From contig JAAYKB010000193.1 of assembly GCA_012522615.1 (NCBI GenBank), forward strand, positions 1 through 6,841: a stretch of DNA of 6,841 nucleotides, in the 5' to 3' direction. Shown one piece after another: positions 1 through 6,060 of this stretch; within the stretch, counting starts at the first letter, position 1; each line of letters begins with the position of its first letter. The stretch is from Clostridiales bacterium. Lineage in GTDB: Bacteria; Bacillota; Clostridia; Oscillospirales; Acutalibacteraceae. Position numbers and translations under genes: made by a program. Below the pieces are notes generated by a model. The model was not told the DNA's origin. It made no database searches and saw nothing but the letters and a program-made list of their open reading frames with translations.

Positions 1-10
1 CAAGTCTTGA

Positions 11-100
11 CTAACAATATTTATATATGTCCCGATAACACCTCCGGGCTATTTCATCATACAGGGCGTCGGCACTGCTGTCGTTAAAAACAAAAAACAT
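11..100 (-). CDS. small 29-residue open reading frame, unknown function
   Basis: Read on the minus strand, an ATG at 100-98 opens a 29-codon frame ending in TAG at 13-11. The peptide begins MFFVFNDSSADALYDEIARR and ends CYRDIYKYC. It has a TAAGGAG ribosome binding site (minus strand, 117-111) ten bases before the ATG, and a promoter-like pair further upstream, so the initiation signals look real. I do not recognise the product. The acidic/basic helix-like middle suggests a genuine protein, so it may be the N-terminus of a longer gene cut by a stop or frameshift; the window ends too soon to tell. It could also be a functional small peptide. Confidence 0.35.
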   Translation of the reverse strand: MFFVFNDSSADALYDEIARRCYRDIYKYC

Positions 101-132
101 ATTTTATTATCTCCTTAGTAATGTTTACCAGT

Positions 133-161
133 ATTTTACCATATTTATTTTATAATTGCAA
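133..161 (-). promoter_or_regulatory. candidate sigma-70/sigma-A promoter for the left minus-strand frame
   Basis: On the minus strand a TTGCAA -35 (161-156) and a TAAAAT -10 (138-133) are separated by exactly 17 bases in A/T-rich DNA. Transcription would start near 126, just upstream of the TAAGGAG site and the ATG at 100. The fit is by eye; A/T-rich spacers give chance matches. Confidence 0.4.
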
Positions 162-180
162 ATATATTCCATTAAAAGTT

Positions 181-229
181 ATAAAACAACCCGTCCGACT
201 GTTTTAAGCAGTTGAACGGGTTGTTTTAT
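181..229. terminator. inverted repeat, probable bidirectional terminator
   Basis: The arm ATAAAACAACCCGT (181-194) pairs perfectly with ACGGGTTGTTTTAT (216-229). The stem continues inward through one mismatch (C195/A215) and one G-U pair to ACTG/CAGT around the 7-base loop 202-208. The A-rich outer left and T-rich outer right ends provide U-tracts in both directions. It lies between two outward-facing promoters (near 133-161 and 464-492), an odd place for a terminator. That suggests the genes it once ended have been lost or rearranged. Confidence 0.55.
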
Positions 230-463
230 GACGGGCAGTTTATTTAAGTCTGTAATCATATTAACATTAAAATAATTATAATGTTGAAATAATCACCACC
301 TTACGGAAAAAGGTGACATCGAAGCCGTAAAAGATACTTTTAAAGCATGCGATTAAATCCGACATCACGCTTTCTGCCTACATCTGCCTTTCGCACAATT
401 TTCTCTCCTCGCTTCTCACAGGGCTCGCCTTAATAATGTTGCTATTTAATGTCGAATATACGC
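230..463. other. spacer without an intact gene; possible gene fragments
   Basis: No complete gene is visible. One plus-strand stretch (288-356, ending in TAA) reads NNHHLTEKGDIEAVKDTFKA and then CD. It looks protein-like but has no start or upstream coding sequence, and could be the tail of a lost gene. The GDIEAVK string resembles the start of an ankyrin-type helix, but the piece is far too short to assign. Copy 1 of the 29-bp direct repeat lies at 411-439. On the minus strand, a GAGGAG-like motif near 403-409 precedes only an 18-codon GTG frame. Confidence 0.4.
411..439 (+). repeat. 29-bp direct repeat, copy 1
   Basis: This 29-base segment, starting GCTTCTCACAGGG and ending TTAATAATGT, is repeated exactly at 6389-6417. 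After one mismatch the next three bases (GCT) also agree, giving 32 of 33. The two copies are about 6 kb apart in the same orientation. Bases outside the repeat do not match. Copy 1 ends 24 bases before the -35 box of the promoter at 464. Confidence 0.85.
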
Positions 464-492
464 TTGTTATACAGTTATAACTGTGATATAAT
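464..492 (+). promoter_or_regulatory. strong sigma-A-type promoter
   Basis: TTGTTA (464-469) and a perfect TATAAT (487-492) are separated by exactly 17 bases. The expected start near 499 gives a 40-base leader before the ATG at 539 of the siroheme-gene remnant. No other good promoter is seen before the regulator at 850, so this one probably drives the regulator through the pseudogene. Confidence 0.75.
471..484. promoter_or_regulatory. palindromic operator candidate between -35 and -10
   Basis: ACAGTTATAACTGT is a perfect 14-bp palindrome lying wholly within the promoter spacer. A dimeric repressor bound here would block RNA polymerase. AraC-type proteins usually bind asymmetric or direct-repeat sites, so the natural reader may be another regulator, possibly the original controller of the siroheme gene. 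No second exact copy was seen in the window. Confidence 0.5.
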
Positions 493-515
493 TTCTTAAA
501 TGGGGGAAATAGGGA

Positions 516-529
516 AACCTGGGAAGGTT
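516..529 (+). other. small leader hairpin with GNRA-type loop
   Basis: AACCT (516-520) pairs with AGGTT (525-529) around the loop GGGA, which fits the GNRA tetraloop pattern. It lies in the predicted leader ten bases before the remnant's ATG. It includes the AAGG that could act as ribosome binding site, so it could modulate translation. The stem is only five pairs. Confidence 0.3.
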
Positions 530-538
530 GGGTGAGAT

Positions 539-836
539 ATGGCGGCACAGTTTCCTATGTATATTAATTTGGAAGACAATAACTGCACCATATTCGGCGG
601 TGGTGATAAAGCAGCGGCGCGTGCCGCCGTCCTTTTAAAGTTCGGCGCCAAGGTTACGGTGGTCAGCCCCTCTTTATTGCAAGCAACTTCGCGAGTTGGA
701 TGAAAAAGAACTTATCAGGTATATTCCCCGGCGGTATTTCAGAGGCGACTGTTCATCAAGCTATATATGTATTGCCGCCACCGACGACCAAAACGTTAAC
801 ATAGCAATATCGGATGAGTGCAAGGCTAAAAGAATA
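539..836 (+). pseudogene. siroheme synthase / precorrin-2 dehydrogenase N-terminal remnant
   Basis: The ATG at 539 opens a frame starting MAAQFPMYINLEDNNCTIFG, followed by GGDKAAARAAVLLKFGAKV and TVVSP. That is the NAD-binding Rossmann start of the CysG N-terminal/Met8/YlnF family (precorrin-2 oxidation, usually with ferrochelation, to siroheme). The frame stops at TGA 701-703. Ignoring one base near 680 restores it: KQLRELDEKELIRYIPRRYF, then ICIAATDDQNVNIAISDECK and AKRI, matching the family's IAATDD...N..I...C segment. The similarity ends at about 836, where the ribosome binding site of the next gene begins. Only about 99 codons of a family norm of roughly 150-220 remain, and the C-terminal part is absent. 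With both a frameshift and a truncation it should be non-functional. An assembly error could explain the frameshift but not the lost C-terminus. Confidence 0.85.
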
Positions 837-837
837 C

Positions 838-843
838 AGGGTG
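838..843 (+). promoter_or_regulatory. ribosome binding site deciding the regulator's start
   Basis: AGGGTG lies six bases before GTG 850. The in-frame ATG at 814 lies inside the siroheme remnant and has no purine-rich site before it, and GTG 841 overlaps the AGGGTG. GTG 850 is therefore the preferred start. Confidence 0.6.
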
Positions 844-849
844 ATAAGT

Positions 850-1614
850 GTGAAAGACAGTCAAAAGAATATTATAGAGTCCTTCCAATCACTTTTAGAA
901 AATGAAGAATTGCTTTCCAGAGTAATCGATTGTTTTCCGTATCCGATTCAGGTTTACGCCCCGGACGGAACGTCGGTACTGGTAAACAAGGCAATGCTGG
1001 CTGAATATCATGCAGTCAGCGCGGATATGATTGTCGGTAAATATAACGTGTTCAAAGACCCCGATGTTATCGCAACAGGTCAGATTGATATGTTAAAGCG
1101 GGCTTTTAACGGGGAGACCGTCTTTTTCCCGAATGTAAAGGTTCCTTTGGAGGAAATTGCCCGTCGATACGACATAAATGACTTTGATGTGGAGGCTATA
1201 TATCAGGACATAACGGTTTTTCCTATTTTAGATGAACAAAAGCGCGTAATATATGTTGCCGCATTTTTTATCAACAGAAAGGTTTATCGCGGCAAGAATG
1301 AAATTGAAAAAGCCAAAGAATATATAGAAAACCACTGGCTTGAGAAGTTTGATTTGAGTAAAACGGCAAAAGCGGCATGCCTGAGCAAGTCCCACTTCGC
1401 AAAGCTGTTTAAAAAGCATGCCGGCGTAACCCCCCATGAGTATTATATCAATTACAAAATCGGCAAGCTGAAAGAAAAGCTTCCGGATACCAACCTTACG
1501 ATAGCTCAGGCCTTCGCCGCATGCAACATGGACTATAACGGAAATTTGGCCGGACTGTTTAAAAGGAAGGTTGGCATAACTCCGTCAGAATATAGGAAAC
1601 TATCGAAAAAATAA
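850..1614 (+). CDS. AraC-family transcriptional regulator with N-terminal PAS sensor
   Basis: A 254-residue cytoplasmic DNA-binding regulator if started at GTG 850 (266 from ATG 814). A short helical leader precedes a PAS-like domain at about 20-140 (FPYPIQVYAPDGTSVLVNKA near 29-48, closing strands TVFPILDEQKRVIYVAAFF). The C-terminal 105 residues are an AraC double helix-turn-helix: helix set one about 167-199 (FDLSKTAKAACLSKSHFAKL), set two about 215-250 with the family ending GITPSEYRK. The PAS domain should bind a small ligand or cofactor; none can be named from sequence. Because it starts inside the siroheme-gene remnant, it probably uses the promoter at 464-492. A strong hairpin follows the stop. 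Its sensor resembles the lone PAS protein at 1828-2325, pointing to a shared signal. The target is unknown; the surface protein downstream is the obvious local candidate. The family call is firm. Confidence 0.92.
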   Translation: MKDSQKNIIESFQSLLENEELLSRVIDCFPYPIQVYAPDGTSVLVNKAMLAEYHAVSADMIVGKYNVFKDPDVIATGQIDMLKRAFNGETVFFPNVKVPLEEIARRYDINDFDVEAIYQDITVFPILDEQKRVIYVAAFFINRKVYRGKNEIEKAKEYIENHWLEKFDLSKTAKAACLSKSHFAKLFKKHAGVTPHEYYINYKIGKLKEKLPDTNLTIAQAFAACNMDYNGNLAGLFKRKVGITPSEYRKLSKK

Positions 1615-1632
1615 ACTTACAATATTTCAAAT

Positions 1633-1718
1633 AAAACCGGGCTTGGGTTTACACTGTTCAGATAAAAAGGCTCCTGTCTTTTATTCGCGGATTAGTATAA
1701 ACCCAAGCCCGGTTTTTT
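1633..1718 (+). terminator. long-stem terminator after the regulator
   Basis: A perfect 19-bp inverted repeat (AAAACCGGGCTTGGGTTTA at 1633-1651, complement at 1698-1716) is followed by further T residues, giving TTTTTT at 1713-1718. It begins 18 bases after the regulator's stop. The 46-base loop is unusually long and can fold an inner A/T-rich hairpin (about 1662-1669 with 1678-1684). It likely ends regulator transcription, but the size leaves room for a structured RNA role. Confidence 0.75.
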
Positions 1719-1763
1719 CAATTAACACTTTTTGTACTGATTATGAATATAAACGGCATATCA

Positions 1764-1792
1764 TTGCAGTCTGTCTGTTGATAAAATAATAA
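1764..1792 (+). promoter_or_regulatory. candidate promoter for the PAS-only gene
   Basis: TTGCAG (1764-1769) and TAATAA (1787-1792) are 17 bases apart and lie 36 bases before ATG 1828. The -10 match is moderate. The terminator just upstream makes an independent promoter likely here. Confidence 0.4.
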
Positions 1793-1827
1793 GAAGGTTA
1801 AGGTTATTGGCCGACAGGAGTACTGTT

Positions 1828-2325
1828 ATGAGTGATAAAATCAAAGAACAACTGTCGGAAGAACTTTCGGCGGTGCAAAAAATGTTGGAGGAAAGAACCG
1901 AAGCCCGGGGCGAGATTATAAGGAAATTTCAGGAAATTATATTAAATGAGGGACTCTTTTCTCAGATTGTTGATTTGTTTCCTTATCCTATGGTCGTATA
2001 TACTCCCACATATCGATTTAAAACAGCAAACCGCGCATTTTTCGAAGCTGTCAACCGTCAGGCAGAGGCCTTTGACAATCAAGGAGAGCTTTTTGACCGG
2101 CACAAAGCCGCTGACATTCAGCTTATCGAGGCCAGCCGCAAGGTCTTTTCGGGAAAATCAATTTATATTCAAAATCTGAAAGACCCGTTTTCCCTGTTTA
2201 CCGGCACGGTAAAACAAAACGGCGTAAAAACCGAGCCGCCGCAAAGCGCCGTTGTCTTCCCTGTTTTAAATGATAAAAACGAGATAACCCACGGCGTGAT
2301 CGTCTTTTTGCCGCATTCCGTTTGA
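1828..2325 (+). CDS. stand-alone PAS-domain protein
   Basis: A 165-residue cytoplasmic protein. ATG 1828 is chosen because CAGGAG (1815-1820) sits seven bases upstream; an in-frame TTG at 1807 lacks such a site. Residues 2-40 are strongly charged and likely a coiled-coil helix (KIKEQLSEELSAVQKMLEER). Residues about 42-162 are a PAS-like domain similar to the one in the upstream regulator: ENEELLSRVIDCFPYPIQVY there aligns with LNEGLFSQIVDLFPYPMVVY here, and both close with VFP-[IV]-L. The protein stops right after the last PAS strand, with no HTH, kinase or cyclase part, and the DNA beyond shows no HTH remnant in any frame I read. It may be a ligand-binding partner, a decoy, or a dimeriser of the regulator through the shared fold. 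Alternatively it may be a regulator that lost its DNA-binding half. No strong terminator follows, so co-transcription with the surface gene is possible. Confidence 0.8.
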   Translation: MSDKIKEQLSEELSAVQKMLEERTEARGEIIRKFQEIILNEGLFSQIVDLFPYPMVVYTPTYRFKTANRAFFEAVNRQAEAFDNQGELFDRHKAADIQLIEASRKVFSGKSIYIQNLKDPFSLFTGTVKQNGVKTEPPQSAVVFPVLNDKNEITHGVIVFLPHSV

Positions 2326-2396
2326 CTCTTTTAGAGACCTGAAATCGGTCAGATAAACTTTAGCGTCCTCTTGAATCATTACCGCTCCCCCTTTGT

Positions 2397-2443
2397 TTGC
2401 TGCCGTATGAAAATGAAAAATAATAATCATAGATTTTAGGAGG
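2397..2443 (+). promoter_or_regulatory. start signals of the surface-protein gene
   Basis: A perfect AGGAGG (2438-2443) stands eight bases before the TTG at 2452 and fixes it as the start. An ATG at 2445 is out of frame and stops after six codons. The other in-frame candidate, ATG 2509, has no ribosome binding site. A weak promoter-like pair, TTGCTG (2397-2402) and TAATAA (2421-2426) with 18 bases between, could supply a separate transcript; its short leader makes it uncertain. Confidence 0.5.
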
Positions 2444-2451
2444 AATGAAAA

Positions 2452-5400
2452 TTGAAAATTTTTAATGCGCCCCAAGACAGGAACTTTTTTGCGAACAGCC
2501 GAACATCAATGATAAAACGGATTCTTTTAATAACGCTATGCTTCATGTTGTTATTAATTCCCTGCCAGCCGATATTTACTTTTGGGATCAGCAGCCTTGC
2601 CGTATCAGGTTCTGCAGAGGATGTCTGCGAAATCAACGGAGTCGGCTTTCAGACGTTAGGCCAGGCGTTGAATGCGGTTTCAAGCGGACAAACCATAAAG
2701 CTCTTGAAAAATATTGAGCACAACAGCGGTATTGAGATTATTGATAAAAGAATCACTTTTGACTTGAACGGGTTTACCCTCAATGTAGTCAACCCTGTTG
2801 AAGAAGGTGAGACACGGGAAATCAGCGCCCTTTATGTTGTCGGGGACGCCGGGGTCGAGCTCGAAAATGAAGGCGAAGTTATTGCTACGGGCAAGTACGG
2901 AGTTTTTGCCGCCGGCATAGACGACCCCACGGATTCGGTAACCTATCACGGTACTTCGGTTACCGTAACCGCCGCAACAGGTATAGGTGATGATTGTATC
3001 GGATTAGCGGCTTATAACGCCGAGGTTACGGTTAAGGAAGATGTCGCAACCGATGGCTCATACAGCTATGGAATAGACGCTAATTTTGAATATGCGCAGG
3101 TTGTCGTAGAGGGCAACGTTAATGTCACCGGAGAGCAAAGCGTCGGAGTAGTGGCCAATTCCCGTGCAATTGTAACGGTAGACGGCAGTATTACAGTAAA
3201 CGGAGAACAATCGTACGGTATTAAGGCTTATGACCAAGGAGAAGCCACGGTATTAGAGGATGTTACCGCGAGCGGTGAATACAGTACCGGCATTTACTCC
3301 GCGGACGCCTATATTTTCGTATACGGAGATGTGACGGGTGATGCCGCGGGAGTAAATACTTTATCTTCCTCAATTTATATTTCCGGAAATGTCCGGGCGC
3401 TTAACCTTCGCGAGTTCTGCTACGGAGTGAACGTTGAAGACTACAGTTCTGTCTATATCGGCGGAAATTTAGAGTCCCAGGCAATCGGGGTTTTGATTCC
3501 GCGATTGTCGAGTGACGATGATTTGTATGTTGCTATAGACGGGGTAATTGAAGCTCCTTATTGTTATATACAAATGGTGGAACGCTTTTTTGATTTTGAA
3601 GACGGAATTCCTGTTTATGATGCAGACCCCGAAATCATGTGCTATCGGGCTTATGAGTACAAGAACAGCGGAGTATATGTGGCGATGTTCGCAGGCGGTA
3701 CCGGCACTGCACAAGACCCATACCTTATCAGCCACGCCCATCAGCTCTTTAATGTTCGTTGCCTTTTGGATAAGCACTTTATGCTGATCGAAGATATCGA
3801 TCTCAGCGGCTTTGCCAACGATTCGGGCTGGGAGCATATCGGCCACCAAGAAGTCAATTTCACCGGCACCTTTGACGGAGACATGCACACAATCGGCGGC
3901 CTTTTCATCGAGCGGAGTAAATCATGGAACTCCCGTGTTCCAGCAGGTCTGTTCGGTTATACCGGAGAAACGGCCGAAATCCGCAACCTGATATTGGAGG
4001 ATGTTGATATAACCGGCTGTTATTATGTCGGTGGACTGACGGGCGTTAACAACGGTAATATAACCAATGTCAGCGTCAGCGGCCATGTGAAAGGCGAATG
4101 GGATACCGGCGGCTTAACCGGTCGGAATAACGGTATGATTTCCGATTCCGGCTTTGCCGGCATTGTGACCGGAACCGATGAAATAGAATACGGCGATTGG
4201 ACCGGGGGCCTGGCAGGTTACAATACAGGTACGATTACCGATTGTCAGGTTGACGCGACGGTGGAAAGCGAGGGCAAAAATATCGGCGGTCTGGTGGGCG
4301 AAAGCTTGGAAACCGGATCGATTATCCGCTCCTGTTCCGCCGGAACCGTATCGGGCTCGGATTACACCGGCGGCCTCACGGGCACCAACTCCGGCGATAT
4401 TTCTCAATGCTATTCCATGAGTTCTGTGGAAGGCAACCAATATGTCGGCGGTTTGGCGGGCTCAAATTCGGGACCGATTTCCGGCTCATTCGCGGCCGGA
4501 ACTGTGATTGGGACCGATAAAACAGGCGGACTTGTGGGCAACGGTGATGGCGAAACCGTCAGCGACAGTTACTGGGATACCGAGACATCGCAGCAAACGT
4601 CTTCGGACGGCGGCGCGGGCAAAACGACAGCCCAAATGAAGCAGCAGGAGACTTTTGTCGGTTGGGATTTTGAAACCGTATGGAATATTGACGAAACCGG
4701 CAATTACGGATATCCGTTTCTGAGGTGGCAGGGACAATCGGAGCAACCGTCCGTACCGCCCGTATTAAGCGAGACAGGTGCAGAGACCGGCACCGTAACC
4801 TCGACAACCGCAACTCTGAAATTTACATCCGATAAAGCTGGAACCTATTATTATTTAGTCCTTGCGGCTGATAGCGCCGCACCCGACGCAGCCGCCGTTA
4901 AAGCACAGGGACAAGCGGCGGCCAAAGGAACGGGGCAGGCGGCTGCTGCGGCAAATACCGTACAGATAACCGGCCTGACGGCATCGACATCATATAAAGC
5001 ATATATTATAGTCGAAGATGAATCGGGAAACATTTCAAATGTCGCGGTAATCAGCTTTTCCACCGCAAATGACCAACAGCCGGATGATTACATTTCCCGT
5101 ACGATTATCAACGCCGCAACCGGCATCACAATTTCCGGAAGCATCCACAAAGATGCGGTTTTAAATATTAACGATGCGAACCTGCACCCCGAGGACACCT
5201 GCGACACCTGCGACACCATCAGAAATTATATGGCCGACAACAGTTATATCACATTGCTGAACAAAGATATTTCGCTGTCACACAGTTTCATGGGCTCAGT
5301 TACCGTCAGCATTCCGGTGGGTACACAGTACAACGGAAAAAAGGTTACCATTCTGCATTGCGCAAACGGTACACTCGAAACCTTCAACGTCACCGTAAAG

Positions 5401-5586
5401 GACGGCGACGCGACATTTACTCTCACCGGCCTGTCGCCTATCGCGGTGTTTGCCAAAGCGGATTCGGATAAACCTGTTGACCATCCGAAAACCGGATACA
5501 ACGACTATACCCTGTGGTCAGGTCTTTTGGTATGCTGCGCACTGTGCGGCTCGGTATTGCTGCGGCGCAGGTCCAAGCGGGCATAA
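2452..5586 (+). CDS. large GLUG-repeat cell-surface protein with sortase-type anchor
   Basis: A 1044-residue exported, probably wall-anchored protein. Residues 21-50 form a signal peptide (KR then ILLITLCFMLLLI); cleavage may follow A50 or A55. Residues 60-135 look like the cap of a beta-helix (NGFTLNV). About 140-350 carry roughly 22-24-residue repeats of the type VTVxGxVxVxGxxSxGIxA, expected to form a right-handed beta-solenoid. About 415-520 hold the GTGTAQDPYLIS...FTGTFDGDMHTIGGL module that usually precedes GLUG repeats, and 527-709 contain seven GLUG repeats ending SYWDTETS. About 769-873 resemble an Ig/Fn3-like domain with an Ala/Gln-rich insert, and 880-1000 are a further domain I do not recognise. 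HPKTG at 1011-1015, a hydrophobic segment and RRRSKRA form the sorting signal. Such proteins are usually adhesins or binding proteins; the ligand here is unknown. The TTG start could limit expression. A strong terminator follows. Confidence 0.9.
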   Translation: MKIFNAPQDRNFFANSRTSMIKRILLITLCFMLLLIPCQPIFTFGISSLAVSGSAEDVCEINGVGFQTLGQALNAVSSGQTIKLLKNIEHNSGIEIIDKRITFDLNGFTLNVVNPVEEGETREISALYVVGDAGVELENEGEVIATGKYGVFAAGIDDPTDSVTYHGTSVTVTAATGIGDDCIGLAAYNAEVTVKEDVATDGSYSYGIDANFEYAQVVVEGNVNVTGEQSVGVVANSRAIVTVDGSITVNGEQSYGIKAYDQGEATVLEDVTASGEYSTGIYSADAYIFVYGDVTGDAAGVNTLSSSIYISGNVRALNLREFCYGVNVEDYSSVYIGGNLESQAIGVLIPRLSSDDDLYVAIDGVIEAPYCYIQMVERFFDFEDGIPVYDADPEIMCYRAYEYKNSGVYVAMFAGGTGTAQDPYLISHAHQLFNVRCLLDKHFMLIEDIDLSGFANDSGWEHIGHQEVNFTGTFDGDMHTIGGLFIERSKSWNSRVPAGLFGYTGETAEIRNLILEDVDITGCYYVGGLTGVNNGNITNVSVSGHVKGEWDTGGLTGRNNGMISDSGFAGIVTGTDEIEYGDWTGGLAGYNTGTITDCQVDATVESEGKNIGGLVGESLETGSIIRSCSAGTVSGSDYTGGLTGTNSGDISQCYSMSSVEGNQYVGGLAGSNSGPISGSFAAGTVIGTDKTGGLVGNGDGETVSDSYWDTETSQQTSSDGGAGKTTAQMKQQETFVGWDFETVWNIDETGNYGYPFLRWQGQSEQPSVPPVLSETGAETGTVTSTTATLKFTSDKAGTYYYLVLAADSAAPDAAAVKAQGQAAAKGTGQAAAAANTVQITGLTASTSYKAYIIVEDESGNISNVAVISFSTANDQQPDDYISRTIINAATGITISGSIHKDAVLNINDANLHPEDTCDTCDTIRNYMADNSYITLLNKDISLSHSFMGSVTVSIPVGTQYNGKKVTILHCANGTLETFNVTVKDGDATFTLTGLSPIAVFAKADSDKPVDHPKTGYNDYTLWSGLLVCCALCGSVLLRRRSKRA
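2869..3501 (+). repeat. degenerate protein repeats, predicted beta-solenoid
   Basis: Residues about 140-350 of the surface protein repeat a pattern of a V-rich strand, a GxV/GxI turn, and a [SG]xGI/GV strand. Examples are VVVEGNVNVTGEQSVGVVAN, VTVDGSITVNGEQSYGIKAY and DVTASGEYSTGIYSADAYIF. One rung is about 22-24 residues. The DNA copies have diverged, so the repeats are old rather than a recent slippage array. Confidence 0.7.
4030..4578 (+). repeat. seven GLUG repeats
   Basis: GGLTGVNNGNI, GGLTGRNNGMI, GGLAGYNTGTI, GGLVGESLETGSI, GGLTGTNSGDI, GGLAGSNSGPI and GGLVGNGDG begin successive units at residues 527, 553, 585, 612, 640, 667 and 692. Spacing is 25-32 residues. The GLUG motif (PF07581) is known from bacterial surface proteins and adhesins. 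The series ends with the usual YWDTETS segment. Confidence 0.9.
5482..5583 (+). other. C-terminal cell-wall sorting signal, HPKTG variant
   Basis: Codons 1011-1044 encode HPKTG, a hydrophobic segment near LWSGLLVCCALCGSVLL, and the basic tail RRRSKRA. This is the three-part signature of sortase substrates. The first motif residue is His instead of the canonical Leu; xPxTG variants are known among clostridial sortases. No sortase gene is in the window. Confidence 0.8.
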
Positions 5587-5636
5587 TGATAAGAGTTAAA
5601 GCCTTAAAAAATTAACAACAACTCTTCACTTTCCGA

Positions 5637-5677
5637 TAGCCGGCCGTATCCCAAGCGGATACGGCCGGTTATTATTT
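5637..5677 (+). terminator. rho-independent terminator after the surface-protein gene
   Basis: CCGGCCGTATCC (5640-5651) pairs perfectly with GGATACGGCCGG (5657-5668) around the 5-base loop CAAGC. Three more weaker pairs extend it outward to 5637/5671. The T-rich TTATTATTT run follows. It begins about 50 bases after the surface-protein stop codon. Confidence 0.9.
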
Positions 5678-5893
5678 GCCGAGTCAACCGGATTCGGAAT
5701 TTACCCGCAATCCGGGCACTCTCCGGCCGGCAAGGCTTCCTCAGATGCAACCGGAGGACTAACGGCAGTTCCGGCATGGGGTACGGGATGCAATTTTTGG
5801 GCAACAGGGTGTCTTTTGGGGCTATATTTAGGCTTTGGATGCCATTTTTAAACTATATATAGATGCCCGGGTTGGCTTTTTGGGCTGATTTTT

Positions 5894-5939
5894 GGCAACT
5901 CGGTTGCCGATTTGGCAACTTCTTAACAACAAAGTTGCC
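5894..5939. repeat. two adjacent hairpins from the same GGCAAC motif
   Basis: GGCAAC (5894-5899) pairs with GTTGCC (5903-5908) around TCG. Directly after it GGCAACTT (5914-5921) pairs with AAGTTGCC (5932-5939) around a 10-base loop. Further GGCAAC copies occur at 5800-5805, 5990-5995 and 6005-6010. Outer and inner arms can also pair across the two hairpins. No T-run follows, so terminator function is unlikely. Confidence 0.7.
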
Positions 5940-6020
5940 TGGGGGTCGCATTAAAAACCGAGCAATACCAAGCAAAATCACAAAACCGAGGCAACAAATG
6001 CAATGGCAACATAATATTTT

Positions 6021-6060
6021 TGGATTTGCCTATTTTGGATTTGCCTATTTTGGGATTGCC
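6021..6060 (+). repeat. 15-bp tandem repeat
   Basis: TGGATTTGCCTATTT occurs at 6021-6035 and again at 6036-6050, followed by a degenerate third copy (TGGGATTGCC, 6051-6060). The period of 15 is a multiple of three, but neither strand gives a convincing protein across it. It is a likely site of slippage variation. Confidence 0.85.

Noticed and set aside
814..849. ATG 814 as the start of the PAS-AraC regulator
   Set aside because: The twelve extra codons lie in the siroheme-gene remnant read out of frame, and no ribosome binding site precedes that ATG; GTG 850 has one.
2335..2350. GACC/GGTC hairpin after the PAS-only gene as a terminator
   Set aside because: The stem has only about four pairs and no T-run follows.
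2266..2379. Minus-strand ATG with a GGGGGAG site, 37 codons starting MIQEDAKVYLTDFRSLKESN
   Set aside because: The ribosome binding site is good, but half the frame overlaps the clearly coding PAS gene in antisense and ends there. No family is recognised and no promoter was identified; kept only as a possible decayed start.
5194..5217. 9-bp tandem repeat GACACCTGC inside the surface-protein gene
   Set aside because: It is just over two units, in frame (DTCDTCDT), and explained as ordinary coding sequence.
5701..5847. Minus-strand stop-free Pro/His-rich stretch ending LPAGECPDCG
   Set aside because: There is no proper start, the stretch is closed on both sides by stops, and the repetitive composition mirrors G/T-rich plus-strand runs. 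It may be a relic but cannot be called a gene.
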